Assembly: GCF_017916515.1 (NCBI RefSeq)
Contig: NZ_JAFMTA010000001.1
Span: forward strand, 2,779,127-2,843,126
From: Naasia sp. SYSU D00948
Lineage (GTDB): Bacteria > Actinomycetota > Actinomycetes > Actinomycetales > Microbacteriaceae
Length of the DNA: 64,000 nt
Direction: 5' to 3'
Below the pieces are notes generated by a model. That model was not told where the DNA came from and made no database searches. It saw nothing but the letters and a program-made list of their open reading frames with translations. Shown one piece after another: positions 15,966-25,700 of this stretch; position 1 is the stretch's first letter; every line of letters starts with the position of its first letter. The translations under genes and the position numbers were made by a program.

Positions 15966-16763
15966 CTAGAGGGCCGGACCCCGCGGGCCGGCGGGGAACG
16001 GCGCCGCCTCCGGCCGCTTCGGCGCGATGTCGTCACCGGAGGACACCCGGCGGATGCGCCGGATCACCCACGGGACGAAGTACTCCCGCGCCCAGACGAG
16101 GTCCTCGGTCCGCGCCCGGCGCCAGGTCCGCGGCGGCAGCGGCTCCGGGCTCCTCGGCTGCAGGTCGTTCGGCACGCCGAGGGTGTCGAGCACCATGCGG
16201 GCGACCGTGTGGTGGCCGAGCGGCGCCATGTGCAGGCGATCCGCCGCCCACATCTGCGGATCCTGGAGCTCGGTGAGCGCCCACTGGTCGGCGACGAGCG
16301 CGTCGTGGCGCACGGCGACGCGTCGGATGTTCTCGTTGAAGATCGCGATGCGCCCGCGGAGCCGACCGAACACGGGGGAGAAGCGGACGTCGACGCCCGT
16401 GAACAGGACGATGGTCGCCCCGGTCGCGGACAGCCGGGAGACGGCCTCGTCCAGGCGCTCCTCGATCACGTCGGGGTCCCCGCCGGGGCGGATGACGTCG
16501 TTGCCGCCCGCCGACAGGGTGATGAGGTCCGGCTGCAGCGCGATCGCCCGCTCGACCTGCTCGTCCAGGACCTGGCGGATGAGCTTGCCGCGGACCGCGA
16601 GATTCGCATAAGCGAAGTCGTCCACCGAGGACGAGAGCACCTCCGCGACCCGGTCCGCCCATCCGCGGTGGCCACCGGGGCTGTCCGGCTCCGGGTCGCC
16701 GATGCCCTCGGTGAAGGAATCGCCGAGGGCCACGTACCGGCGCCAGGGATGCGCTTCCGTCAT
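15966..16763 (-). CDS. SGNH/GDSL hydrolase
   Basis: A 265-aa cytoplasmic SGNH-fold esterase. Block I YVALGDSFTEG holds the catalytic Ser, block III GGND the oxyanion Gly/Asn pair, and block V DRLHMAPLGHH the Asp-His pair. No signal peptide is visible. GGCGG precedes the ATG at 16763 by a few bases; upstream in-frame codons are arginine/proline-rich and lack a start context. The natural ester substrate is unknown. Convergent with the carboxypeptidase. Confidence 0.88.
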   Translation of the reverse strand: MTEAHPWRRYVALGDSFTEGIGDPEPDSPGGHRGWADRVAEVLSSSVDDFAYANLAVRGKLIRQVLDEQVERAIALQPDLITLSAGGNDVIRPGGDPDVIEERLDEAVSRLSATGATIVLFTGVDVRFSPVFGRLRGRIAIFNENIRRVAVRHDALVADQWALTELQDPQMWAADRLHMAPLGHHTVARMVLDTLGVPNDLQPRSPEPLPPRTWRRARTEDLVWAREYFVPWVIRRIRRVSSGDDIAPKRPEAAPFPAGPRGPAL

Positions 16764-16853
16764 CGATCCGCCTCCGTCCGCTTTCGGGGAACGATCCCAT
16801 TCTGCAACCCGCCGGTGACACGCCGGGGGCCGGGCGTGTCCGATGCCCTTCGG

Positions 16854-16859
16854 TAACAT
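16854..16859 (+). promoter_or_regulatory. -10 element of the SF2 helicase gene
   Basis: TAACAT ends 8 nt before the GTG start with no Shine-Dalgarno sequence, suggesting a leaderless transcript. Confidence 0.5.
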
Positions 16860-16867
16860 TCGATCGA

Positions 16868-18685
16868 GTGAGCACTCCGCATCTCTTCGACCCGGTCCGG
16901 GGCACGAGCGCAGCGGAGATGGGCCCCACCGGCTGGCCGGGGGGACTGAGCCCCTCCTTCCCCGACCGTGCCGCGTGGGGCACCGCCCCGAAGCTGCGGG
17001 CCTGGCAGCAGGAGGCGCTCGCCGCCTACTTCGAGCGCGAGCCGAAGGACTTCCTCGCCGCCGCGACCCCGGGCGCCGGCAAGACGACGTTCGCCCTTCG
17101 CCTCGCGAAGGAGCTCCTCGGCCGCCGCACGATCGACCGGGTCATGGTGGTCGCCCCGACCGAGCACCTCAAGCGCCAGTGGGCCGAGGCCGCCGAGCGG
17201 GTCGCGATCCACCTCGACCCGACGTTCCGGAACAAGGACCGCTGGTTCGGCCGCCACTTCCACGGCGTCGCCGTGACCTACGCGCAGGTCGTCGCGGACG
17301 CGCCGCTGCACCGGCGGCTGACGGAGGCGGCGAAGACCCTCGTGATCCTCGACGAGGTGCACCACGGCGGTGACGCGCTGAGCTGGGGCGATGCCATCCG
17401 CGAGGCGTACGAGCCCGCGACCCGGCGCCTCTCGCTGAGCGGGACGCCGTTCCGGTCCGACACCGCCCCCATCCCCTTCGTGGACTACGTCCGGGACGAG
17501 ACCGGGGGCCGCGTCTCCCGGACCGACTACAACTACGGCTACGACCGCGCGCTCGTGGACGGCGTCGTCCGGCCCGTCATGTTCATGGTCTACGCCGGGT
17601 CGATGCGCTGGCGCACCACCGCCGGCGAGGAGATGGAGGCGAAGCTCGGCGAGGGCAACACGAAGGACATCACGTCGCAGGCCTGGCGGACCGCGCTGGA
17701 CCCGGCGGGCGACTGGATCCCCTCCGTGCTGCGCGCGGCCGACCAGAGGCTGACGGAGGTCCGGAAGGGAGTGCCCGACGCCGGCGGCCTCGTCATCGCG
17801 ACCGACCAGTTCGCGGCTCGGGCGTACGCGCGCATCCTGGAGGACATCGCCGGCGAGGAGGTGACGGTCGTCCTCTCCGACGAGAAGGCGGCCTCCGAGC
17901 GCATCGCGGAGTTCGCGGCCAACGAGAAGCGCTGGATGGTCGCCGTCCGGATGGTGTCCGAAGGCGTCGACATCCCCCGGCTCGCCGTGGGCGTCTACGC
18001 GACGTCGGCGTCCACGCCGCTGTTCTTCGCACAGGCCATCGGCCGCTTCGTCCGCGCCCGGCGGCGCGGCGAGACGGCCTCGGTGTTCCTGCCCAACGTC
18101 CCGGGCCTCATGGCGCTCGCGAACGCGATGGACGTGCAGCGGGAGCACGCCCTCGACCGGCCGCGGAACGAGGACGAGAACGGGCTCGACGAGGACGCGC
18201 TCACCGCCGCGAACCGCGAGGAGAAGGCGCCGGACGGGCTGCAGCAGGAGTTCGCGTTCCAGGCGATCGGCTCCGACGCCACCTTCGACCGGGTCGTGTA
18301 CGAGGGCGGCGAGTTCGGCTTCGAGGCCGAGATCGGCAGCGACGAGGAGCTGGACTTCATCGGCATCCCGGGCCTGCTCGAGCCCGAGCAGGTGCGCGAG
18401 CTGCTGCTGCACCGCCAGTCCCGGCAGGAGAAGCGCCGCAAGGGCAAGCCCGCGGAGGTCCCGCGTCCCGCCGACGAGCCGGCGCCGATGTACCGGAACC
18501 TCAAGGAGCAGCGCAGCCTCCTCAACAGCCTCGTCGGCCTGTGGTCGAAGCAGACGGGGGAGTCGCACGCGATGATCCACGCGGAGCTGCGGCGCACGTG
18601 CGGCGGCCCGGCCGTCGCGCAGGCCAGCGTGACGCAGCTCCAGTCACGGATCGAGCTGCTGCGCAAGCGCATGGGTGGACACTGA
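16868..18685 (+). CDS. DEAD/DEAH-box SF2 helicase
   Basis: A 605-aa superfamily 2 helicase. Walker A is ATPGAGKTTF (about 73-82), motif II is DEVH in VILDEVHHGGD, motif III LSGTPFRSD, and motif VI QAIGRFVRARR. The long acidic insert and basic C-terminus match an actinobacterial helicase family of unproven role, often called a DNA/RNA restriction-type or UvrB-like helicase by similarity. No nuclease domain was recognised. The gene is followed 73 nt later by the pyrimidine-dimer-glycosylase-like gene on the same strand, which hints at DNA repair. Confidence 0.88.
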   Translation: MSTPHLFDPVRGTSAAEMGPTGWPGGLSPSFPDRAAWGTAPKLRAWQQEALAAYFEREPKDFLAAATPGAGKTTFALRLAKELLGRRTIDRVMVVAPTEHLKRQWAEAAERVAIHLDPTFRNKDRWFGRHFHGVAVTYAQVVADAPLHRRLTEAAKTLVILDEVHHGGDALSWGDAIREAYEPATRRLSLSGTPFRSDTAPIPFVDYVRDETGGRVSRTDYNYGYDRALVDGVVRPVMFMVYAGSMRWRTTAGEEMEAKLGEGNTKDITSQAWRTALDPAGDWIPSVLRAADQRLTEVRKGVPDAGGLVIATDQFAARAYARILEDIAGEEVTVVLSDEKAASERIAEFAANEKRWMVAVRMVSEGVDIPRLAVGVYATSASTPLFFAQAIGRFVRARRRGETASVFLPNVPGLMALANAMDVQREHALDRPRNEDENGLDEDALTAANREEKAPDGLQQEFAFQAIGSDATFDRVVYEGGEFGFEAEIGSDEELDFIGIPGLLEPEQVRELLLHRQSRQEKRRKGKPAEVPRPADEPAPMYRNLKEQRSLLNSLVGLWSKQTGESHAMIHAELRRTCGGPAVAQASVTQLQSRIELLRKRMGGH

Positions 18686-18758
18686 TCCCATGGCCTGCCT
18701 CGTCCTGCCGGTGATCCCGCGTCCGCAGCCGCCGGCGAGCCGGCCGGAGGGCTGACCG

Positions 18759-19595
18759 ATGCAGACGTTCCTCCCGTATCCGTCCTTCACGGAGAGCTCG
18801 GCCGTGCTCGATTCGCCGCGGCTCGGCAAGCAGCGCGTCGAGACGCTGCAGATCCTGCGGGCGGTGCTCCTGCCGAGCTACGGCTGGCAGCCGCACCCCG
18901 TCACCCGGATGTGGCGCGGGTACCTCCCCGCGCTCACCGTCTACGGGCTGGCGAACGTCGACGCCTGGGTGCAGCGGGGCCACGCCGACAGCACGCGGGA
19001 GCTGATCGCCGAGTTCGCTCCCGACGTCGTCGGGCGGACGCAGGAGGAGCTCGCCGAGCGCGGGATGCTGCCGCCCTGGATCGGGAACGAGGAGATCCAC
19101 CGCAGCCACCGGTCGAACCTCATCCGCAAGGACCCCGACTTCTACGGTCCGCTGTTCCCCGGCACGCCTCCCGACCTCGACTACGTGTGGCCGGAGCCGG
19201 GGGAGCGGGCGGCCGCGCCCGACGGCCGGCCGCTGTGGATCGTGCGGCCGCGGAGCGCGAGCGAGTCCGAGGAGTGGCTCGACGAGGGGATCGTCGGGAT
19301 CTGGGACCGGTCGCCCGTGGGACGCGACACCGCGAACTGGCGGGCCCAGCTCGCGCTGTTCGTCGAGGCGCTCGAGCCGGGGACCGAGGTCGCGACCCTC
19401 GTCGGGAACTCGCCGGTGCTGCATCGCGCCCGCATCACCGGTGACGCGCAGATGCGGCAGCTCGAGTCCGGCGCCGTCCTGCTCGTCCGGCCCGCCGAGT
19501 ACAGCGGGACGCTCGCGCGCGCCGACTTCACGGTGCCCGCGGTGCTGCAGGATCCCCGCTCGCTCTTTCCCGCGCCGCTCGCGGACGGGCGGTGA
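18759..19595 (+). CDS. MSMEG_6728-family protein (pyrimidine dimer glycosylase-like)
   Basis: A 278-aa protein whose first 150 residues match the Pyr_excise/T4 endonuclease V-like family: MQTFLPYPSFTESSAVLDSP, RLGKQRVETLQIL and GWQPHPVTRMWRGY. Family members of this fold excise cyclobutane pyrimidine dimers; the actinobacterial branch is not well characterised. The C-terminal 110 residues (after about 165) are an extra region with IVGIWDRSPVGRD and VATLVGNSPVLHRARI, unlike the short phage enzyme. GGAGGG lies 7 nt before the ATG. It is probably co-transcribed with the SF2 helicase. Confidence 0.75.
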   Translation: MQTFLPYPSFTESSAVLDSPRLGKQRVETLQILRAVLLPSYGWQPHPVTRMWRGYLPALTVYGLANVDAWVQRGHADSTRELIAEFAPDVVGRTQEELAERGMLPPWIGNEEIHRSHRSNLIRKDPDFYGPLFPGTPPDLDYVWPEPGERAAAPDGRPLWIVRPRSASESEEWLDEGIVGIWDRSPVGRDTANWRAQLALFVEALEPGTEVATLVGNSPVLHRARITGDAQMRQLESGAVLLVRPAEYSGTLARADFTVPAVLQDPRSLFPAPLADGR

Positions 19596-19648
19596 ACGGA
19601 GCCGAGGTGCGGGCCCGCTGATCGCAGCCCGGGAAGCGAGGGCGCCGG

Positions 19649-20506
19649 TCAGCGCAGCTCGGTGAGCAGGGCGGGCAGCTCGTCGAGCAGCTCCCGGGCG
19701 AGGAAGCCGAGGGGCCCGATCCGCGCCGAGAGCCGGTCGCCCGCCGCCGCGTGCAGGTAGGTGCCCCAGCACGCGGCCTGCTCCGCCGAGGCCCCGCGAG
19801 CCCATACGCCGGCCACCGCACCGGCCAGCACGTCGCCGCTGCCGGAGGTCGCGAGTCCCTCGTGCCCCGTGGTGATGCGCCAGCGCCGGCCGCCGGGCTC
19901 CGCTACCGAGCTGAGGCAGCTCACGACCGCGCCGTAGCGGTCGGCGAGCTCGGCGGCGTCCTCCTCGGGATCCCCGGGATCCCGGCCGAGCAGGAACGCC
20001 GCCTCGGTCCCGTTCGGGGTGAGCACGAGGCGCCCGGCGAGCCGCTCGACGACCTGCGGCTCGTGCGCGAGCGGCCCCAGGGCGTACGCGTCGAGGAGCA
20101 CCCGGGTGTCGTCCCCGACGAGCTCGGCCAGCGTCCGGAGCAGCGCGGCGGCCTCGTCGGCGTCGTCGAGGCCGGGCCCGGCGAGGACGCATCCCGCGGA
20201 CGCGATGTCGTCCGCGAGCAGGCGGATGCCGTCGCCGCGGACGGTCCCGCTCCCGGTCTCGGCGAGGCCCACCACGCCGGCTTCCGGCACGGTGACCGCG
20301 ACGGCGGGCGCCACGGTCTCCGCGATGCCGAGGGTGAGGCGCCCGGCGCCGACCCGCAGGGCGGCGACCCCGGCCAGGAGGGCGGCCCCGGGGGTCTTCC
20401 GCGCCCCGCCGATCACGAGGACGTCGCCTCTCTGCTGCTTGGTGCTCGGCGCCGCGGGAAGGGGCCAGTCGCGGAGCGAGGCGGGCGTGACCGGCTCAGC
20501 CGACAT
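19649..20506 (-). CDS. nnrD: ADP-dependent NAD(P)H-hydrate dehydratase
   Basis: A 285-aa ribokinase-like fold enzyme that repairs hydrated NADH/NADPH. The N-terminal loop is GDVLVIGGARKTPGAALL, with LTPNGTE and the C-terminal catalytic GSGDVLAGAVAG typical of NnrD. There is no NAD(P)HX epimerase (NnrE) domain, so the epimerase must be elsewhere. MSAEPVTPASL at 20506 is chosen because it overlaps the end of the upstream histidine phosphatase gene by 11 nt in an operon. Confidence 0.9.
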   Translation of the reverse strand: MSAEPVTPASLRDWPLPAAPSTKQQRGDVLVIGGARKTPGAALLAGVAALRVGAGRLTLGIAETVAPAVAVTVPEAGVVGLAETGSGTVRGDGIRLLADDIASAGCVLAGPGLDDADEAAALLRTLAELVGDDTRVLLDAYALGPLAHEPQVVERLAGRLVLTPNGTEAAFLLGRDPGDPEEDAAELADRYGAVVSCLSSVAEPGGRRWRITTGHEGLATSGSGDVLAGAVAGVWARGASAEQAACWGTYLHAAAGDRLSARIGPLGFLARELLDELPALLTELR

Positions 20507-21230
20507 GGCGCTCCCCGGCATGCTTCGTCACCTCGGCGTCGCGCGTCCGCAGAAAGCCGACGTCGCCGACGACGTCGGACGTCCAGATGCCGGATCCGGA
20601 GGGCCGAACGAGGCGGGTGATGGAGCAGTTGGCGACGGGGTTCCGCCGAGCGCCCTCGAGCAGCGTCCCCTCGTCGATGCGCTCGCACACGTACCGGAAG
20701 AGCGTGATGACCGCGTCGTGGCAGACCACCATCACCCGGCGCCCGTCCTCGTCCCGGTCGATGTCGGCCAGCACGGACCGGATGCGCAGGGCGACGTCCG
20801 CCCAGGATTCCCCTCCGGGCGGCCGGTAGTAGAGCTTGCCGAGCCAGCGGCGGCGCTCGGCCTCCTCGGGGTGCAGCCGGCGCACGCCCCGCCAGGTGAG
20901 GGCGTCCAGGATGCCGAGCTCGCGATCGCGGAGCCGCTCGTCGAAGCGCGGCATGAGGTCCAGGCCCGCCGCACCGGACGCGATCTCCGCGGTCTGCTGG
21001 GCCCGGCGGTAGGGGGAGACCCAGAGCGCCTGGGGACGCCGGTCGTCGGGCCAGGTGGCGACGTGGCGGCCAAGGGCCTCGGACTGCTCGCGGCCCGTGT
21101 CCGAGAGGACGACATCCGCGTCCCGGGCGGGCACCATCACGCGGTCGGCGCGGCTCCGGTCCGCCTTGTCCGCCGCGACGTTCCCCTCGCTCTGCCCGTG
21201 CCGGATCAGAACCAGCTCGACGGCTCCCAT
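20496..21230 (-). CDS. Histidine phosphatase family protein
   Basis: A 244-aa member of the phosphoglycerate-mutase clan. The catalytic motif ELVLIRHGQSEGN is N-terminal, SPYRRAQQTAEI follows, and the second His is in VVCHDAVITLFRY. It has an insert rich in acidic/basic residues (about 25-50) typical of actinobacterial members annotated as MSMEG_4193-like phosphatases. Function beyond phosphoester hydrolysis is unclear. It precedes nnrD in an overlapping operon. Confidence 0.82.
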   Translation of the reverse strand: MGAVELVLIRHGQSEGNVAADKADRSRADRVMVPARDADVVLSDTGREQSEALGRHVATWPDDRRPQALWVSPYRRAQQTAEIASGAAGLDLMPRFDERLRDRELGILDALTWRGVRRLHPEEAERRRWLGKLYYRPPGGESWADVALRIRSVLADIDRDEDGRRVMVVCHDAVITLFRYVCERIDEGTLLEGARRNPVANCSITRLVRPSGSGIWTSDVVGDVGFLRTRDAEVTKHAGERHVG

Positions 21231-21346
21231 GCCCCCGACCCTAGGGCGTGGTTCCCCCGGGTCGCGCGCCGGGCCCCGATCTCGCCGGGGGGCTTGCGCG
21301 CCGGCCCCGAAACTCCTCCCCGCCCGCCGCCTGGGAGAATCGAGGG

Positions 21347-22429
21347 GTGAACCGCGCCTCCCCGCTGACCTCGGAGCCGAGCGCCGCGACCGTGCGGCGG
21401 TGGCGCCGCTACCTGGCCGACGAGCAGGCGGAGGCGCAGATCTACCGGGACCTCGCGGTCCGGCGCACGGGCGAGGAGCGGGCGATCCTGCTCGCACTGG
21501 CCGACGCGGAGGGGCGGCACGAGGCGCACTGGCGCGAGCTGCTGGGCGACCGGCTGACGAGCGAGCCGCGCGTCGACCTGCGGACCCGGGTGCTCGGCTG
21601 GTTCGCCCGCCGCTTCGGGTCGGTGTTCACCCTCGCGCTCATGCAGCGGGCCGAGTCCCGCACCCCGTACGCTGCGGACGACGACGCGACCGACTCGATG
21701 GCGGCGGACGAGCGCATCCACGAGGAGGTGGTCCGTGGCCTCGCCGCACGCGGCCGGAGCCGCATCTCGGGGACCTTCCGCGCCGCGGTCTTCGGCGCGA
21801 ACGACGGCCTCGTGAGCAACCTCGCGCTCGTCCTCGGCGTCGGCGCGACCGGGGTGGCGCCGCAGACCGTCCTGTTCACCGGGCTCGCGGGCCTGCTCGC
21901 CGGCGCGCTGTCGATGGCCGCCGGGGAGTACGTGTCCGTGCACTCGCAGCGGGAGCTGCTGGCGGGGTCCCGGCCGAGCCCGGAGGCGCGGCACGCGATC
22001 GCGGATCTCGATGTCAACGAGAACGAGCTGGCGCTCGTCTACCGGGCGCGCGGGATGAGCGAGGAGGACGCCCACCGCCGGGCCGAGTCGGTGCTCGGGG
22101 GCCGCGAGCCCCTGGGGTCGGTGGAGTCCGGGGTGGACGAGCACGAGGCGCTCGGCACAGCCCGGGGAGCGGCGCTCTCGAGCTTCGCGTTCTTCGCGTC
22201 CGGGGCGCTGATCCCGGTGCTGCCGTGGCTGTTCGGGATGAGCGGCATCCCGGCGATCCTGCTGGCGGCCGCGCTCGTCGGCCTCGCGCTGCTCGGCACC
22301 GGAACGGTGATCGGCCTGCTGTCCGGGACCTCGCTGCTGAGCCGGGCTCTGCGCCAGCTGCTGATCGGCTACGGCGCCGCCGCCGTGACGTTCGTGCTCG
22401 GGCTGCTGTTCGGGACGACGGTGGCATGA
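21347..22429 (+). CDS. VIT1/CCC1 transporter with N-terminal ferritin-like domain
   Basis: A 360-aa two-part protein. Residues about 1-140 form a rubrerythrin-like helical domain with the metal-ligand pattern EAQIYRDLAVR, EGRHEAHW and DERIHEEVVR. The rest is a VIT1/CCC1 membrane domain, with FGANDGLVSNLALVLGV and AGALSMAAGEYVSVHSQ, and about five helices. Such fusions (MbfA-like) export or store iron or manganese. GTG at 21347 follows GAGAAT by 6 nt, a leaderless layout. It overlaps acylphosphatase by ATGA. Confidence 0.88.
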   Translation: MNRASPLTSEPSAATVRRWRRYLADEQAEAQIYRDLAVRRTGEERAILLALADAEGRHEAHWRELLGDRLTSEPRVDLRTRVLGWFARRFGSVFTLALMQRAESRTPYAADDDATDSMAADERIHEEVVRGLAARGRSRISGTFRAAVFGANDGLVSNLALVLGVGATGVAPQTVLFTGLAGLLAGALSMAAGEYVSVHSQRELLAGSRPSPEARHAIADLDVNENELALVYRARGMSEEDAHRRAESVLGGREPLGSVESGVDEHEALGTARGAALSSFAFFASGALIPVLPWLFGMSGIPAILLAAALVGLALLGTGTVIGLLSGTSLLSRALRQLLIGYGAAAVTFVLGLLFGTTVA

Positions 22430-22695
22430 CGGTCGCGCGACGGGCCCTGGTGAGCGGGCGGGTGCAGGGCGTCGGGTTCCGCTACTCGTGCATCGAGGAG
22501 GCGCGCCGGATCGGCGTGGCCGGCTGGGTCCGCAACCTCGCCGACGGGCGCGTCGAGGCGCACCTCGAGGGCGAGGCCGCCGCGGTGGACGCCCTGGTCT
22601 CGTGGCTGCACGAGGGTCCGCCCTTCGCCCGCGTCGACTCCGTCGAGGTGCGGGACACCGAGCCGATCGGGGCGACGTCCTTCGGTCTCGCCTGA
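22426..22695 (+). CDS. acyP: Acylphosphatase
   Basis: An 89-aa acylphosphatase. The signature GRVQGVGFRY supplies the phosphate-binding Arg, and GWVRNLADGRVEAHLEG supplies the catalytic Asn. It hydrolyses carboxyl phosphates such as acetyl phosphate. The ATG overlaps the VIT-family stop as ATGA, so the two are translationally coupled; a functional link is not obvious. Confidence 0.93.
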   Translation: MTVARRALVSGRVQGVGFRYSCIEEARRIGVAGWVRNLADGRVEAHLEGEAAAVDALVSWLHEGPPFARVDSVEVRDTEPIGATSFGLA

Positions 22696-22732
22696 ACGGC
22701 CGGGGCCGGCGGCGGGCCGAGCTCCGCCGTGC

Positions 22733-25700
22733 TCAGTGGAAGTCGCGGGAGACGCTGCGCGCGCCGATCGTGAGGACCTCGAAGCGGTCGGCGACCACGT
22801 TGATCACGCCCTCGGGGGAGCGCTCCAGGATGCCGCGGATGATCATCGCGGGCGCCTCGCGGGCGATCCGCCGGTAGCGCTGCCACACGCCGACGCTGCA
22901 GACGATGTTGACCATGCCGGTCTCGTCCTCGAGGTTGAGGAACGTCACCCCGGCGGCGGTCGCGGGACGCTGCCGGTGCGTCACCACCCCGCCGATCTCG
23001 ATGCGGCGGCCCGTCTCCGTCCGCGCCAGGTCGGCGTAGGTGAGGACGCCGCGCTTCGCGAGCCGGTCCCGCACGAACCGCATCGGATGCTGCTCCGGTG
23101 AGATCCCGGTCGCCCACAGGTCGGACGCGACCTGCTCCGCCGGCGTCAGCATCGGCAGCAGCGGCGGCTGGACCACGATGCTCGTGCCGGGCAGGTAGTC
23201 CGGGTGCTCCTGGGCGGCGGCCCCGGCGCCCCACAGGGCCTCGCGTTGGCCGAGGCCGAGCGAGGCGAACGCGCCGGCCGCCGCGAGCGACTCCAGCTGC
23301 GGCGCGGTCAGCCCGACGCGGCGGGCGAGGTCGGCCTGGCTCGTGTAGTCGCCGTGCCGCTCCCGCTCCTCGACGATCCGCTCGGCGAGCTTCTTCCCGA
23401 TCGACGCGACCTCGGCGAGCCCGAGCCGGACCGCGTAGTTCCCGTCCCGCCGGTGGAGGGAATCCTCGACCGGCGCCGTCGGGTCGAACCGCTCCGAGAC
23501 CGGCGGCTGCTCCCGCTCGAGGCACGCATCGCGTCCCGTCGCGGCCGGCTTCCCGTCCGCCCACACCAGGTCGACGAGGTTCGTGCCCCAGCGCCGCCCG
23601 TGCCCCGGTCCCGCCGTGGCCCGGAACTCCGCGATCCTCTCCGTGGACGGCTGCCGCAGCGGCTCGAGGTCGGCCTCGACGCCCGAGAGGAGGAGGTCGG
23701 GGCGGCGGACCTCGACGCCGTGCCGGCGGGCGTCCGCGGTGAGGGACTGCGGAGAGTAGAAGCCCATGGGCTGCGCCCGCAGCAGCGCGGCGAGGAAGAT
23801 CCCCGGATAGTGCAGCCGCGTCCACGAGCTCGCGTAGACGATGAGGGCGAAGCTGATCGAGTGGCTCTCGGCGAAGCCGAAGTCCGCGAACGCCTCGATC
23901 TTCCGGTAGATCTGGTCGGCCGTGTCGTCGTCGATGCCGTTGGCCGCCATCCCGGCGTACAGCTTGTCCCGCAGCGAGTCGATCTTCTCGAGCCCACGCT
24001 TCGAGCCCATCGCGCGGCGCAGCAGGTCGGCGTCCTCGCCCGTGCAGCCGCCGACCTCCATGGCGATCTGCATGAGCTGCTCCTGGAAGATCGGCACGCC
24101 CAGCGTCCGCTCGAGCACCGGCTTCAGCTTCGGGTGCAGGTAGGTGACCTTCTCCTCGCCGGTGCGGCGCCGGACGAACGGATGCACGGCCTTGCCCTGG
24201 ATCGGCCCTGGCCGGATGAGGGCGACCTCGACGACGAGGTCGTAGAAGACGCGGGGCTGCAGCCGGGGGAGCGTGCCCATCTGGGCGCGGCTCTCCACCT
24301 GGAACACGCCGACCGAGTCGGCGCGGCACAGCTGGTCGTAGACGCCCTGCTCCTCCTTCGGCATCGTGTCGAGGTCCCACCGCTCGCCGAGGTGCCTGTC
24401 GGCGAGGTCGAACGCGTACTGCATCGCCGCGAGCATGCCGAGCCCGAGCAGGTCGAACTTCACCAGGCCCATCCAGGCGCAGTCGTCCTTGTCCCACTGC
24501 AGGACGGTGCGCTTCTCCATCCGCGCGTTCTCGATCGGGCACACCTCGCCGACAGGACGGTCGGTGAGCACCATCCCGCCGGAGTGGATGCCGAGATGCC
24601 GGGGGAACTTCAGCACCTGCTGCGCGAGGTCGACCACCGGCTGCGGGATGTCGTGGTCGTCGCTCTGCACGTCGCCGCCCCAGCGCTCCACCTGACGCGA
24701 CCAGGCGTCCTGCTGGCCGGTCGAGTGGCCGAGCGCCTTCGCCATGTCCCGGACCGCGTTCTTCGGCCGGTACGTGACGACGTTCGCGACCTGGGCGGCG
24801 TTGCGGCGTCCGTACTTCTCGTAGACGTACTGGATGACCTCCTCGCGGCGGTCCGCGTCGAAGTCGACGTCGATGTCCGGCTCCTCGTCGCGCAGGCTCG
24901 ACAGGAAGCGCTCGAACGGCAGGTTGTAGCGGATGGAGTCGACCGCGGTGATGCCGAGCAGGTAGCAGACGGCGGAGTTCGCGGCCGAGCCGCGGCCCTG
25001 GCAGAGGATGCCGCGACCCTTCGCGAACATCACGATGTCGCGGACGATGAGGAAGTAGCCGGGGAAGTCCTTCGCCTCGATGACGTCGAGCTCGCGCGCG
25101 ATCCGGTCGAGGGTGGACCGCGGCGCGTCCGGGTACTTCACGGGCACGGCCTCCCAGACGAGCTGCCGGAGCCAGCTCATCGGGGTGTGGCCCTCCGGCA
25201 CCTCCTGCTTCGGCAGGTTGGGGCTCGCGCTGCGCAGGGAGAAGGCGAGATCGGCGGCGAGGTCCACCGTCGCCGCGACGGCGCCCGGGTAGCGGGCGAA
25301 GCGGGCGGCCATCTCGGCGCCCGAGCGCAGGTGCGCCCCGCCCGCCGCGGGCAGCCAGCCGTCCATGTCGTCGAGGCTGCGCCGGGCGCGGACGGCGGCG
25401 AGCGCGGAGGCGAGCCGATGCTGCCGCGGCGTCGCGTAGTGCACGGCGCCGGTGGCGAGCAGCGGGAGGCGGCGGGATGCGGCGAGCTCGGCGAGCGCGT
25501 CGTTGAGCACGGAGTCGAGCGGCTCGCCGCGGTCGAACAGCTCGACGGCGACGTTGTCCCGGCCGAAGAGGTCGGCGAGGCGGTCCAGCTCGCGGCCGGC
25601 GGCGGCGAGGTCGAGCGGGGCGTCCGGCGCGGGCTGCAGCGCCTGCCGGACGAGCCCCTTGCGGCAGCCGGTGAGCACGAACCACTGCCCGCCCGCGGCA

